64,000 nt of DNA from Lentisalinibacter sediminis. GTDB taxonomy: Bacteria > Pseudomonadota > Gammaproteobacteria > Steroidobacterales > Woeseiaceae. The stretch lies in assembly GCF_040706615.1 (NCBI RefSeq), contig NZ_JAPDRF010000005.1, positions 62,001 to 126,000 on the forward strand, in the 5' to 3' direction. Made by a program: the position numbers and the translations under genes. Shown piece by piece: positions 46,642-56,231 of the stretch. Each line of letters starts with the position of its first letter. Positions within the stretch are counted from its first letter, which is position 1. Below the pieces are notes generated by a model, which saw only the letters and a program-made list of their open reading frames with translations, did not search any database and had not been told where the DNA came from.

Positions 46642-48498
46642 ATGCTCCGCCGTCTGACACTATCGTTCGCCCTCGTACTGCTCGCCGCCGGCTGCAGCGG
46701 CCCGGCCACGGAGGAGGACAGCGCCCCGGCGTCTGCGGCCGCGGCCCCGGAGGAGACCGCCGCGCCGGCGGCAGAAGCCGGCGCCGGGACGCCGGCCGAG
46801 CGGCTGGACCGCCTGTTCGCCAAGCACTGGGACGCCTGGCTGGAGCTCAACCCGGTGCAGGCGACCTTCCTCGGCGATCACCGCTGGGACGACCGCTGGC
46901 CGGTCAGCATCTCGCCGGCCCATATCCGGGCGGAGCGGGAACTGCTCGAGCGCAGCCTGGCGGCCGCCGAGGCCATCCCGGCGGATGCACTCGATGCCGA
47001 CCGGCAGCTGAGCCGGGAGCTGTTCCTCTACGAGCTTCGCGACGAGCTGGCCGGCTACGCCTTCCCCCGCGAACTGACGCCGGTCAACCAGTTCTACAAC
47101 CCGGCCAACCGCCTGGCGATGCTCGGCTCCGGCAAGGGGCCGCAGCCGTTCGAGACGGCCGCCGACTACGAGGAATTCCTGGGCCGCATCGACGACTTCG
47201 GCGACTGGGTGGACCAGGCCATCGTCAACATGCGCAAGGGCATGGACGCCGGCATCGTGCAGCCGGCCATCCTGATGGAGCGCACACTGCCCCAGCTCGG
47301 GGCCCACATGGTCGACGAGCCTGCGGAGAGCCTGTTCTACGGCCCCGTGGCCGAGTTTCCGGACACGGTGGCGGAGGAGGAACGGGACCGGCTGCGCGAG
47401 GCCTACGCCACCGCGATCACGGAGCGGCTCGTACCCGCCTACGCACGCCTGCACACCTTCATCCGCAACGAGTACCTGCCGGCCGCGCGGGAATCCGCGG
47501 GGCTGGGCGCTCTGCCCGGCGGCGAGGACTGGTATGCCTGGCTGGTGCGCCACCACACCACCACGGACCTGACGCCGAACGAGATCCACCGGATCGGGCT
47601 GGACGAGGTGGAGCGCATCCACGGCGAGATGAGGGCCATCCAGGAAGAGGTGGGCTTCGAGGGGGACCTGCAGGATTTCTTCGAGCATCTGAACACGGAC
47701 CCCCGTTTCTACTTCGAGTCCCGGGAGGAGATGGTGGCTGCCTACGAGGCGCTGCGCGACAAAGCCGACGCGGCGGCGCCGCGGCTGTTCAGCCGCATCC
47801 CCGAGGCGGACTACGAGATCCGGCCCGTGGAGCGCTACCGGGAGCAGTCAGCGGCCAAAGGCTCCTACCAGCGGCCGTCCGCGGACGGCAGCCGCCCGGG
47901 CATCTTCTACCTCAATACCTGGCGGCCCGAGGCACGGCCCCGCTGGGCCGCCGAGTCACTGTTCCTGCACGAGGCAGTGCCGGGACATCACTTCCAGCGC
48001 TCCTCCAACCTGGAGCTGGAGGACGTGCCGGACTTCCGCCGCCACGGCGGCGTGACGGCCTTCGCCGAGGGCTGGGGTCTGTACGCGGAGTCTGCGCCGG
48101 TGGGCAAGGCGATGGGCTTCTTTGAGGACCCCTACCAGCGCTTCGGCCAGCTGAACGCGGAGCTGTGGCGGGCCATCCGCCTGGTGGTGGACACCGGCCT
48201 GCATGCCAAGGGGTGGAGCCGGGAAGATGTGCTGGACTACATGTACGCCAACTCGGCGGTGCTGGAGACCCGGGCGGTGTCGGAGGCCGAGCGCTTCATG
48301 GCCATCCCCGGCCAGGCGCTGGCCTACAAGATCGGCCAGCTGAAGATCCTGGAGCTGCGACGGCGCGCGGAAACCGCGCTCGGCGAGGACTTCGACATCC
48401 GCGCCTTCCACGCCAAGGTGCTGGAAGAAGGCGACCTGCCGCTGGACATCCTCGAGGCCCGCATCGACGCCTGGCTGGCGGAGGAGACGGCGACCTGA
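46642..48498 (+). CDS. DUF885 family metallopeptidase-like lipoprotein
   Basis: This 618-residue DUF885 protein is anchored as a lipoprotein through lipobox LAAGC (Cys18), with an Ala/Glu/Pro-rich linker to about residue 52. The zinc motif HEAVPGHHFQRS begins at His443 and FAEGWGLYAE follows, as in the first DUF885 gene (17522), but this is a different subfamily. RBS AAGGAGG precedes ATG. It shares the TGATG junction with the amine oxidase gene. It probably trims peptides in the periplasm for the POT transporter. Confidence 0.87.
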   Translation: MLRRLTLSFALVLLAAGCSGPATEEDSAPASAAAAPEETAAPAAEAGAGTPAERLDRLFAKHWDAWLELNPVQATFLGDHRWDDRWPVSISPAHIRAERELLERSLAAAEAIPADALDADRQLSRELFLYELRDELAGYAFPRELTPVNQFYNPANRLAMLGSGKGPQPFETAADYEEFLGRIDDFGDWVDQAIVNMRKGMDAGIVQPAILMERTLPQLGAHMVDEPAESLFYGPVAEFPDTVAEEERDRLREAYATAITERLVPAYARLHTFIRNEYLPAARESAGLGALPGGEDWYAWLVRHHTTTDLTPNEIHRIGLDEVERIHGEMRAIQEEVGFEGDLQDFFEHLNTDPRFYFESREEMVAAYEALRDKADAAAPRLFSRIPEADYEIRPVERYREQSAAKGSYQRPSADGSRPGIFYLNTWRPEARPRWAAESLFLHEAVPGHHFQRSSNLELEDVPDFRRHGGVTAFAEGWGLYAESAPVGKAMGFFEDPYQRFGQLNAELWRAIRLVVDTGLHAKGWSREDVLDYMYANSAVLETRAVSEAERFMAIPGQALAYKIGQLKILELRRRAETALGEDFDIRAFHAKVLEEGDLPLDILEARIDAWLAEETAT

Positions 48499-49919
48499 TG
48501 CCGAGCCGCCGGCAGTTCCTCGTCCGGGCGGGCGGCGCACTCCTCGCCGCCGCATGGCCCCTGGCGGGCAGTGCCGGCGGCCGCAGCGTCATAGTGCTGG
48601 GCGCCGGCCTCGCGGGCCTGCATGCCGCGCGGCTGCTGGAGCAGCGCGGTTGCACGGTGACCGTGCTGGAGGCGCGGGACCGGGTCGGCGGCCGAATTCG
48701 CACGCTGGACGAGCTGCCCGGCGCGCCCGAGGCCGGCGCCAACATCTTCGGCCCGAACTACGGCCGGGCGATCGGAGCCGCCCGGGCGCTCGGGGTGCCG
48801 CTGACCGCCTCGCCCCGCGACGTGGAGACCGGCCTCATCCTGGACGGCCGTATCGTCGACCGCGCGAACTGGCCGGACTCGCCGCTGAATACCCTGCCGC
48901 CGCCGCTGCGTGAGGTCACGCCGGACCGGCTCGCCGGCGCCCTGCTGCGCGGCAATCCGCTGCAGACCTCCACCCACTGGCGCACGCCGGCGGCGCAGCA
49001 GTGGGACGTATCCGCGGCGGCGTTCTTCCGCGAACGCGGGCTCGACGACACGGCCCTGGCCTGGATCGAGGCCAACAACAGCTACGGCAACCGGCTGGAG
49101 GACACCTCCCTGCTCGCCCTGTACCGGGTGGGCGAGAGCATCGGCCGGGCCATTACCATGGCGCGGGGCGCCGGCCTGCCGTCGCTGCACGTGGCGGCCG
49201 GCAACCTGCGGCTGCCGGAGGCGATGGCGGACTCCCTGTCGGCGCCGGTGCGGCTCGGCGAGCGGGCGCTCGCGGTCCGGCAGAGCGCGGCCGAGGTGGT
49301 CGTGGAATGCGAGAGCGGCGCGACGTACCGGGGAGACGCGCTGATCTGCGCCCTGCCCGCCACCGCCGTGCGCCGGCTCCGGTTCGAGCCCGCGCTGCCA
49401 CAGGCCGCGGGCGACGCGTTTCGGCAGGTGCACTACCACAAGATCACCCAGGCCCATCTGCTGGCCGCCGGGCCGTTCTGGGAGGAAGCCGGCGCGCCCC
49501 CCAGCTGGTGGACGGACGGCCCCCTGGGCCGGGTCTTCGCCTGGCCCGCGCCGAACGAGGCGGGCGGCCACAACCTCACGGTCTGGATCAACGGCGACGA
49601 CTGCGACCGCTACGCAGGCATGGACGAGGAACAAGCGGGCGCGGCGATCCTCGCGGAGTGCGAGCGACTGATCCCCGGCGCCCGCGGCGCGGTGTCGGTG
49701 GGCCGGGTGGTGCGCTGGGCGGAGGAGCCGTTCAGCGAGGGCGCCTGGGCGATCTGGCGGCCGGGCGAGATCACGGCGGGGATGCCAATGCGACTCGCCG
49801 AAACGCACGGCCGGGTGTCTTTCGCCGGCGAACACACGGCCGTGTCCTACTCGGGCATCGAGGGCGCGATGGAATCCGCCGATCGCGCCGTGCTCGAGAC
49901 ACTGAGGCGACTGGCATGA
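48498..49919 (+). CDS. Tat-exported FAD-dependent amine oxidase/dehydrogenase
   Basis: This is a 473-residue flavin-containing amine oxidase. A twin-arginine signal SRRQFLVRAGGALL leads into the FAD-binding VIVLGAGLAGLHAARLLEQRG and the second FAD motif LEARDRVGGRIRT. The C-terminal FAGEHTAVSYSGIEGAMESA closes the FAD site. Export by Tat implies it folds with FAD in the cytosol. The gene overlaps the DUF885 stop (TGATG) and the next gene, a cytochrome c, by ATGA. Reduced flavin probably passes electrons to that cytochrome instead of oxygen. The substrate amine is unknown. Confidence 0.87.
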   Translation: MPSRRQFLVRAGGALLAAAWPLAGSAGGRSVIVLGAGLAGLHAARLLEQRGCTVTVLEARDRVGGRIRTLDELPGAPEAGANIFGPNYGRAIGAARALGVPLTASPRDVETGLILDGRIVDRANWPDSPLNTLPPPLREVTPDRLAGALLRGNPLQTSTHWRTPAAQQWDVSAAAFFRERGLDDTALAWIEANNSYGNRLEDTSLLALYRVGESIGRAITMARGAGLPSLHVAAGNLRLPEAMADSLSAPVRLGERALAVRQSAAEVVVECESGATYRGDALICALPATAVRRLRFEPALPQAAGDAFRQVHYHKITQAHLLAAGPFWEEAGAPPSWWTDGPLGRVFAWPAPNEAGGHNLTVWINGDDCDRYAGMDEEQAGAAILAECERLIPGARGAVSVGRVVRWAEEPFSEGAWAIWRPGEITAGMPMRLAETHGRVSFAGEHTAVSYSGIEGAMESADRAVLETLRRLA

Positions 49920-50416
49920 AGAATCCTCCCGCTGTCCATCGATCGCGCCAGTGGCTGTTCCGCCTGCCCGCAGCCGTGCTCGGCCTGGCGGCCTGCGCCC
50001 TGCTGGCAGCGTGCGGCGAACGCGCGCCGGTGGCGGCCGACGGCGATACGGCAGATTCGCCCACGCCGGACGCGACCCCGGCAGCGCTGACCGGCGCGGA
50101 CCTCTGGCTGGCCTGCCAGGGCTGTCACAGCATCGATGCCGGCGCGCCCCAGCGGGTGGGACCGAACCTGCACGGCATCGTCGGGCGGCCGGCGGCGAGC
50201 CGGCCGGGCTACACGTATTCGGAAGCGTTGTCCGGTTCCGGCATCACCTGGAGCCCGGGGCTGCTGCGCGGCTACATCATGAACCCGGAATCCATGGTGC
50301 CGGGCACGTGGATGGCGTACCGGGACGTCATGACGCCGGCGGAGCTGGACCGCCTGGTGGACTACGTCGTGGAACGCGCCGCCGGCGCGGAGGATGGAGA
50401 GGGCCGCGACGATTAG
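49916..50416 (+). CDS. Lipoprotein class I cytochrome c
   Basis: This is a 166-residue monoheme cytochrome. Lipobox LLAAC acylates Cys33, and a linker to about residue 58 leads to a cytochrome c2-type fold with heme site CQGCH (67-71), VGPNLHGIVGRPA and the Met ligand in MVPGTWMAY (Met133). Its coupling to the amine oxidase gene (ATGA overlap) marks it as that enzyme's electron acceptor. The end overlaps the convergent DUF3047 gene by four bases. Confidence 0.88.
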   Translation: MKNPPAVHRSRQWLFRLPAAVLGLAACALLAACGERAPVAADGDTADSPTPDATPAALTGADLWLACQGCHSIDAGAPQRVGPNLHGIVGRPAASRPGYTYSEALSGSGITWSPGLLRGYIMNPESMVPGTWMAYRDVMTPAELDRLVDYVVERAAGAEDGEGRDD

Positions 50417-51141
50417 CGGCTGTCGCTGGCTCCCGCACCTGCCGGAGCGCCAGCCTCTTCCCCGGGGGCGGCGGCCGAGAAGCGGATATCGGCATACCAC
50501 GCGGTCATCGAGCCGCCGGCATCGTCGGCGTCGGTCATGATGGCGATGCCGTCCAGGGTGTCGATCTCCTCGCCGAAGGCCTCGCGCCAGTCGGCGCGTA
50601 CGTCGCGCACGTGGCCGACCCACTCACCGGCCTGCGCCTTGCCCGCGTTCACGGCCAGCATCTGCACGTTGTCGCCCGCATAGGCATTCGGCCAGCGCGA
50701 CCCCAGAGGCTGCGCGCTGGACCAGACGTAGTTCAGCGCGCGGGTACGCCAGAACGCGAGCCCGCCGCGGCGCACCACGTAGATGCGGGCCGGGTAGTCG
50801 TCGCCGGTCTTGGCCGTCTCGTCGATGCTCTCGCCGTAGGTGCCCTGCACCCGCCAGCGCCAGCGGAGATAGGGCGTCGCGTCGAGGTCGATTTCCGTGC
50901 GCCGATACAGCGCGCTGGCCGTGCCTTCGGCCTCGGCCCGCACCGCCGCCTCCCCGTCCGTCGACACCACCCGGTAGTCCGTGTTGCCGACGAAGCTGCG
51001 CTCCTCCCAGCCGTCGAGGCCGCGACCGAAGTCACCCAGCACGTTCTGCTGGGCGGCAACGGCCGCGCAGGCGGCCAGCGTCAGGACCAGGACCGCGGCG
51101 CGTGCCTGCCGCGGCGTCGATTGCGCGGGGCGTGCCGGCAC
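50413..51141 (-). CDS. DUF3047 family exported protein
   Basis: This is a 242-residue protein with a signal peptide ending AAVAAQ and the DUF3047 core: YLRWRWRVQGTYGESIDE, the ARIYVVRRGG strand, RALNYVWSSAQPLGS and AWYADIRFSA. The function of the family is unknown; the fold looks like a galactose-binding beta sandwich. Translation starts at GTG three bases after the M20 peptidase stop, so the two form a unit. Confidence 0.82.
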   Translation of the reverse strand: MPARPAQSTPRQARAAVLVLTLAACAAVAAQQNVLGDFGRGLDGWEERSFVGNTDYRVVSTDGEAAVRAEAEGTASALYRRTEIDLDATPYLRWRWRVQGTYGESIDETAKTGDDYPARIYVVRRGGLAFWRTRALNYVWSSAQPLGSRWPNAYAGDNVQMLAVNAGKAQAGEWVGHVRDVRADWREAFGEEIDTLDGIAIMTDADDAGGSMTAWYADIRFSAAAPGEEAGAPAGAGASDSR

Positions 51142-51144
51142 CCG

Positions 51145-52578
51145 TCAGGCGGCGCGCTCGCCGACGCCGGTGTGCTCGGCCGCGTAATCGGCCAGCACCC
51201 TCGCGACGCAGGCCGTGATCCGCTTGCCGGTGGCAATGTGCAGGAACTCGTTCGGTCCGTGAGCGTTGGACTGGGGGCCGAGCACACCGGACACCAGGAA
51301 CTGGGTCTCGGGGTATTTCTCGCCCAGCATGTTCATGAACGGGATGGACCCGCCCTCCCCCCGGTAACAGACGGGCCGGCCGAAGAACGCCTCGGAGGCG
51401 GCTTCCAGGCTGCGCGCGAGCCAGGGCGCCGGCACCGGTGCGGCCCAGCCGCTGCCGGGCCCCTCGATGTCGAAGACCACTCCGGCGCCGTAGGGCGGAT
51501 CGGCCTCCAGGATCTCCTTCAGCCGCCGGGCAGCCGCCGGCGCATCGACCGTGGGCGGCAGGCGCAGCGACAGCTTCAGCGTGGTGTGGGTGCGCAGCAC
51601 GTTGCCCGCGCTGGCGGCCTCGGGCAGGCCGTCCGCTCCCACCACCGACAGCGCCGGACGCCAGGTATTGTTCAGCACCAGTTCGGCGACGTCGTCGGTG
51701 CTCGGACCCGTGCCTTCCGCATAGGGAAAGTCCCGCCAGACCTCGTCGCCGAGCACCTCGGCGGCGCGGCCCACCTGCTCCAGGCGCTCGCCTTCGGGCT
51801 CCGCCAGGAACTCGGTCACGTTGATCTCGCCGGTCCGGGCGTCCTCGATGCGGCCGAGCAGTGCGCGGGCGATGCGGAAGCTGGACGGCACGATGCCGCT
51901 GGCCGTGCCCGAATGCACGCCCTCCGTGAGCACGTCCACCCTGAGGTCGCCCACCACGACGCCACGCAGCGAGGTTGTGACCCAGAGCTGGTCGTAGTTG
52001 CCGGCGCCCGAGTCCAGACACACGATCAGGCCCGGCGTGCCGATCCGCTCGCTCAGGTGATCCAGGTAAGCGGGCAGGTCCGGGCTGCCGCTTTCCTCCG
52101 AGCCCTCGATGAGCACGATGCAGCGGGGATGCGGGATACTCTGCTTCTGCAGCGCCTCGATGGCGGCCAGCGAGCCGTAGGCCGCGTAGCCGTCGTCGGC
52201 GCCACCACGCCCGTAGAGCCTGCCGTCCTCGATCACCGGCTTCCAGGGTCCGAGATCGTCGCGCCAGCCGGTGAACGGCGGCTGCTTGTCCATGTGCCCG
52301 TACAAGAGCACCGTCTCATCCGTGGCGCCCGGGATCTCCATGTAGAGCAGCGGCGTCTTGCCTTCCAGCCGCACGATCTCCCAGGTCATCCCTTCGATGT
52401 CCCTCGCCGCACACCACTCGGCGATGTGATCCATGGCCCGGTCGATGTGACCGTTCGCCTGCCAGTCCGGGTCGAACAGGGGCGAGAGGGCGGGAATGGT
52501 GATGTAGTCCTCCAGCGACGGGACGATCTCCGTGTCCCAGACGCCGTCGACGAATTGCATTGTTCTCGCGGTGTCCAT
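51145..52578 (-). CDS. M20-family zinc peptidase
   Basis: This is a 477-residue M20 peptidase of the cytosolic dipeptidase/carnosinase-like branch. The metal-binding His and Asp are seen in LLYGHMDKQP and GRGGADDGYA, the catalytic Glu pair in EGSEESGS, a further ligand Asp in LDSGAGN and the last His in NAHGPNE. A dimerisation lid domain lies between. ATG at 52578 was chosen; ATG at 52560 is possible. No signal peptide is present, so it acts on imported peptides, fitting the POT transporter nearby. Confidence 0.9.
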   Translation of the reverse strand: MDTARTMQFVDGVWDTEIVPSLEDYITIPALSPLFDPDWQANGHIDRAMDHIAEWCAARDIEGMTWEIVRLEGKTPLLYMEIPGATDETVLLYGHMDKQPPFTGWRDDLGPWKPVIEDGRLYGRGGADDGYAAYGSLAAIEALQKQSIPHPRCIVLIEGSEESGSPDLPAYLDHLSERIGTPGLIVCLDSGAGNYDQLWVTTSLRGVVVGDLRVDVLTEGVHSGTASGIVPSSFRIARALLGRIEDARTGEINVTEFLAEPEGERLEQVGRAAEVLGDEVWRDFPYAEGTGPSTDDVAELVLNNTWRPALSVVGADGLPEAASAGNVLRTHTTLKLSLRLPPTVDAPAAARRLKEILEADPPYGAGVVFDIEGPGSGWAAPVPAPWLARSLEAASEAFFGRPVCYRGEGGSIPFMNMLGEKYPETQFLVSGVLGPQSNAHGPNEFLHIATGKRITACVARVLADYAAEHTGVGERAA

Positions 52579-52663
52579 GATCGTCTGCCCAACCGGTCTG
52601 TTGCTGCGATGTTCGGATCGGCAGAATATCATGCGGCACGGTACACCGCGGTTGGGAGAGGCC

Positions 52664-53143
52664 ATGCGCCGCCTGCTGAAATTCCTGCACACGATGAGCA
52701 CCATCGGCATCACCGGCGGCCTGGCCGCCTACATGCTCGTGCTCGCGACCGCGCCGCCGGTCGAGTCGCTGGAGGCCTATGCGGCGATGCGCGAGAGCCT
52801 TGCCATGCTCTCCAAGTGGCTGATCATGCCCTCCATGCTGATCGTCGTCCTGAGCGGGCTGCTCGCCATCGCCGCCCACTACCCGTTCGCCGAGGCACCC
52901 TGGGTGTGGGCGAAGGCACTCGCCGGCATCCTCGTGTTCGAATCCACGCTGATGGCCATCGACGGCCCGGCCCAGCGGGCGGCGGAACTGAGCGAGAAGG
53001 CATTGGGCGGCGAGATCGCCCCCGCCGAACTCGCCGGCCTCGTCAGTGACGAGTGGGGCGCCTGGTGGATACTGCTCGCGCTGTTCACGGCCAATGTGAT
53101 CCTCGCCATCTGGCGGCCGCGGTTCGGGCTGAAGGGCAAGTAG
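52664..53143 (+). CDS. DUF2269-like four-helix membrane protein
   Basis: This is a 159-residue protein with four transmembrane segments. The first, LLKFLHTMSTIGITGGLAAY, carries a conserved His near its start; the others include KWLIMPSMLIVVLSGLLAIA and WWILLALFTANVILAIW. It resembles DUF2269 integral membrane proteins. ATG at 52664 has GGGAGAGG upstream. It is divergent from the M20 gene and 14 bases ahead of the kinase gene, so it may be cotranscribed with it. Confidence 0.7.
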   Translation: MRRLLKFLHTMSTIGITGGLAAYMLVLATAPPVESLEAYAAMRESLAMLSKWLIMPSMLIVVLSGLLAIAAHYPFAEAPWVWAKALAGILVFESTLMAIDGPAQRAAELSEKALGGEIAPAELAGLVSDEWGAWWILLALFTANVILAIWRPRFGLKGK

Positions 53144-53157
53144 GCCGGAGGCTCGGG

Positions 53158-55749
53158 ATGGAACGGGAACGCTGGCTCAGGATCAAGGAGATCTGCCGTA
53201 ACGCGCTCGATCGCCCCGAACCCGAGCGCGCAGACTTCGTGCACGAGGCCTGCGCCGGCGACGAGGCCCTGGCCGCGGAGATACTGGCCCTGCTGGAGAA
53301 CGCCGGCGGCGCGACGGAGGCGCTCGGCGGCATCGTGGGCGACATGGCGGGCGACGTCGCCGGCACCGCATCGCCGGGCTGGTGGAGCGGCTCCGCCGCC
53401 GGCGAGCGCATCGGACCCTACCGCCTGCTCGACGTCATCGGCGAAGGCGGGATGGGCCAGGTCTATCTCGCCGAGCGCGCCGACGACGAGTTCGAACAGC
53501 GCGTCGCCATCAAGATGGCCAACTGGCTGCGCGCCAGCCCGCAGGTGATCGAACGCTTCCGCGTGGAGCGGCAGATTCTGGCCAACCTCGAGCACCCGAA
53601 CATCGCCCGCCTGCTGGACGGCGGGCGCACCGAGGCCGGCGTACCGTACATCGTCATGGAGTACGTGGACGGCGTCTCCATCGTCGACTACGCGGCCACG
53701 CGTTCGCTCGACCGGCGCCTCGACCTCTTCCTCGCCATCTGCGACGCGGTGCAGTACGCCCACCGCAAACTCGTGGTCCATCGGGACATCAAGCCTTCGA
53801 ACATCCTGGTGGGCGGGGACGGTGTGCCGAAGCTGCTCGACTTCGGCATCGCCAAACTGCTGGATCCCGACGACACCGAGCCGCTGACCCGGGCCGAGGC
53901 CCGCGTCATGACGCCGGAGTATGCGAGCCCCGAGCAGCTGAGCGGCCAGCCGGTCACGACCGCCACCGACGTCTACGGCCTGGGCATGATCCTGTATCGT
54001 CTCATGGCCGATGCGCTGCCGTTCGATCTCGCCTCCCGCACCTCTCCCGAGATCCGCGACATCGTCTGCCACACGGAACCGGTCCTGCCGAGCCGGGCGG
54101 CGGCGGCGGCAGGCAAGCCGGAGCGCGCCAGCCGCCTCAGGGGCGACCTGGACAACGTGATAATGATGGCGCTGCGCAAGGACCCGCAGCGCCGTTACGC
54201 CACGGTGAAGGAGCTCGCGGACGACATCCGTAACTACCGGGCCGATCAGCCGGTACGCGCGCGGGGCGACGGCCGGGCCTACCGCACGGGGAAATTCCTG
54301 CGCCGCCACCGCGCGGCCGCGGCGGCGGTAGTCGTCGTCGGCGGCGCCATCGCCGCGCAGACCGTGTTCTACACCCAACGGCTCGCCGAGGAGCGGGATA
54401 CCGCGGTGCGCGAGCGGCAGGTGGCCGAGAACACCACCGAGTTCCTGGTGGACCTGTTCGAGGTATCGGACCCGGCCGCCGCCCGGGGAGAGACGGTCAC
54501 GGCGCGGGAGATCCTGGACCGTGGCGCCGTGCGCATCCGCGAGGAGCTCACGGACGGGGACGACGTGCGCGCACGCATGCTGCAGACCATGGGCCGCGTC
54601 TACGAGCGCCTGGGGCTGTACGACGACGCCAGGGAACTCATGGAGGAGGCCGTACTGCTGAACCGCGAGCTGTTGGAGCCGCAGGACCGCCGCTTCATCG
54701 ATTCCCTCAACGAGCTCTCCTGGCTGCACTACCGGCGCGAGGACTGGTCCGCCGCGCAGCAGCTCGCCGAGGAGGCGCTCGCACTGCAGCGCTCGGCCAG
54801 CGGCAGCGATACCCCGGAGATGGCACGCTCCCTGAACCTGCTCGGCACGATCACGTACTACCTGGACGACTACGAGGGCTCCATCGGCTACTACCGGCGC
54901 GCTCAGACCGTACTGGATGCCCCGAAGTGGCGCGACAGCGACCTGCGCGGCACGACGCTCAATCACCTGGGCATCGTCTACTCCACCCTCTCCCGCTTCG
55001 GCGAGGCCGAGGCCGTGTATCGGGAATCCCTGGAAATACGCCGCCGCGTGCTCGGTGAGGACCACCCGGACACGGCCACCGCCTACGTCAACCTGGGCGC
55101 GCTCTATGCCAACATGAACCGCTACGACGACGCCCTGGAATACGCCAACCGCGGTCTGGAGATCGACCGCAGGACCAAGGGCGACGACCACGTGGACGTG
55201 GCCTTCGACCTCAACCTGCTCGGCAGCATCGAGGTCCAGCGAGGCAATCTCGACCGCGCTCTCGACCATGGGCTGGAGGCGGCGGCCATCTGGCGTGCGG
55301 CGGCCGGGCCCACGCACTCCCGCTACGCCCGCGCGCTGGACCAGCTCGCCGACGTCTATCGGCGGCTCGGTCGCCTCGACGAGGCGGAGGAGAGCGGGCA
55401 GCAGGCGCTGGCAATATTCCGGGACGAGTACGGCGCGGATCACACGCTGACCTCGAATGCCCACTACACCCTGGGCCTGATCTACACGGACGGGGGCGAC
55501 CCGAACGCGGCACGCGTGCAGCTGCAGCGTGCCTTCGACATCCGGGTGCAGGCCTTCGGCGAGTCGCATCGGGAAGTCTGGAACGCGATGCACCGGCTGG
55601 CGAAGCTGGACCTGGACGCCGGCGATGCGGCCGCCGCGTTCGCCCGGGCCGAACAGGCCATCGCCCTGATCGAGGACGCGGGGCTCACCGAGCTGGATAT
55701 CTACGAGTGGCTGGGCGGGCTGCGCGAGGCGAGCCTCGCCGGACTGTGA
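53158..55749 (+). CDS. Ser/Thr protein kinase with TM helix and TPR repeats (first of three)
   Basis: This is an 863-residue protein. An N-terminal helical region (1-75) precedes a Hanks kinase domain (about 86-365) with the glycine loop IGEGGMGQVY, catalytic Lys119, HRD (208-210) in VVHRDIKPSNILV and DFG (228-230). All catalytic residues are present. A transmembrane helix (about 386-403) leads to a periplasmic array of tetratricopeptide repeats, several of the form ALxxxERxxGxxHPDTA. ATG at 53158 has GGAGG upstream. Bacterial kinases of this plan sense unknown signals and phosphorylate local targets. Confidence 0.92.
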   Translation: MERERWLRIKEICRNALDRPEPERADFVHEACAGDEALAAEILALLENAGGATEALGGIVGDMAGDVAGTASPGWWSGSAAGERIGPYRLLDVIGEGGMGQVYLAERADDEFEQRVAIKMANWLRASPQVIERFRVERQILANLEHPNIARLLDGGRTEAGVPYIVMEYVDGVSIVDYAATRSLDRRLDLFLAICDAVQYAHRKLVVHRDIKPSNILVGGDGVPKLLDFGIAKLLDPDDTEPLTRAEARVMTPEYASPEQLSGQPVTTATDVYGLGMILYRLMADALPFDLASRTSPEIRDIVCHTEPVLPSRAAAAAGKPERASRLRGDLDNVIMMALRKDPQRRYATVKELADDIRNYRADQPVRARGDGRAYRTGKFLRRHRAAAAAVVVVGGAIAAQTVFYTQRLAEERDTAVRERQVAENTTEFLVDLFEVSDPAAARGETVTAREILDRGAVRIREELTDGDDVRARMLQTMGRVYERLGLYDDARELMEEAVLLNRELLEPQDRRFIDSLNELSWLHYRREDWSAAQQLAEEALALQRSASGSDTPEMARSLNLLGTITYYLDDYEGSIGYYRRAQTVLDAPKWRDSDLRGTTLNHLGIVYSTLSRFGEAEAVYRESLEIRRRVLGEDHPDTATAYVNLGALYANMNRYDDALEYANRGLEIDRRTKGDDHVDVAFDLNLLGSIEVQRGNLDRALDHGLEAAAIWRAAAGPTHSRYARALDQLADVYRRLGRLDEAEESGQQALAIFRDEYGADHTLTSNAHYTLGLIYTDGGDPNAARVQLQRAFDIRVQAFGESHREVWNAMHRLAKLDLDAGDAAAAFARAEQAIALIEDAGLTELDIYEWLGGLREASLAGL

Positions 55750-55783
55750 GGCGGCACTCTGACGCTCGCCCGACAATCCTCCG

Positions 55784-56104
55784 TCAGTCAGGCCCGGCTG
55801 GCGGCTCCACGACCCACTCCGGGTCCTCGAATTCGCCGACCACGCGGATGTCCACATGTTCGGCCTCCGCTGCGATGATCGCCTGCACCCGCTCGTTCGG
55901 CGTGGACTCCATCGCGTCCCGCGCCTCCTTGGACTCCCAGCTGGCGATGGCGAGGAGCACGTGCGGGTCGTCGATGCTGCGGTGCAGGCGCGTACCGCGA
56001 GCGCCGGTCGCCCGCTGGATGATGCGGCTGGCGCGTACCCAGGCGTCGGCGTACTGCTCGGCCGTGTAATGGGGCTTTATGTGGACCTCGAAGACGAAGA
56101 TCAT
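55784..56104 (-). CDS. ABM-like dimeric alpha/beta-barrel protein
   Basis: This is a 106-residue small protein with a ferredoxin-like fold of the antibiotic-biosynthesis-monooxygenase type: MIFVFEVHIKPHY, a helix with AEQYADAWVRASRII, the strand HVLLAIASWES and the helix AMESTPNERVQAIIA. Such proteins are heme-degrading or quinone-type monooxygenases or have no known activity. The chosen ATG is separated from an upstream GGAG by nine C (nine G on the plus strand). ATG at 56131 is an alternative. Confidence 0.7.
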   Translation of the reverse strand: MIFVFEVHIKPHYTAEQYADAWVRASRIIQRATGARGTRLHRSIDDPHVLLAIASWESKEARDAMESTPNERVQAIIAAEAEHVDIRVVGEFEDPEWVVEPPAGPD

Positions 56105-56231
56105 GGGGGGGGGTGCTCCGGCTGGCTGCATGCCGTCACCGTAGCGCGCGCGTCCCCGCACGCCAACGGACCGGCGCTGCGGCAGTGGCGATTGCCATTG
56201 CCATCGCCGCCACACCGACCCGTTCAGTCAC

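Noticed and set aside
52879..55857. A 992-codon minus-strand open frame across the first kinase
   Set aside because: It is the GC-rich antisense shadow of a clear kinase-TPR gene; its composition is not protein-like and no motifs are present.
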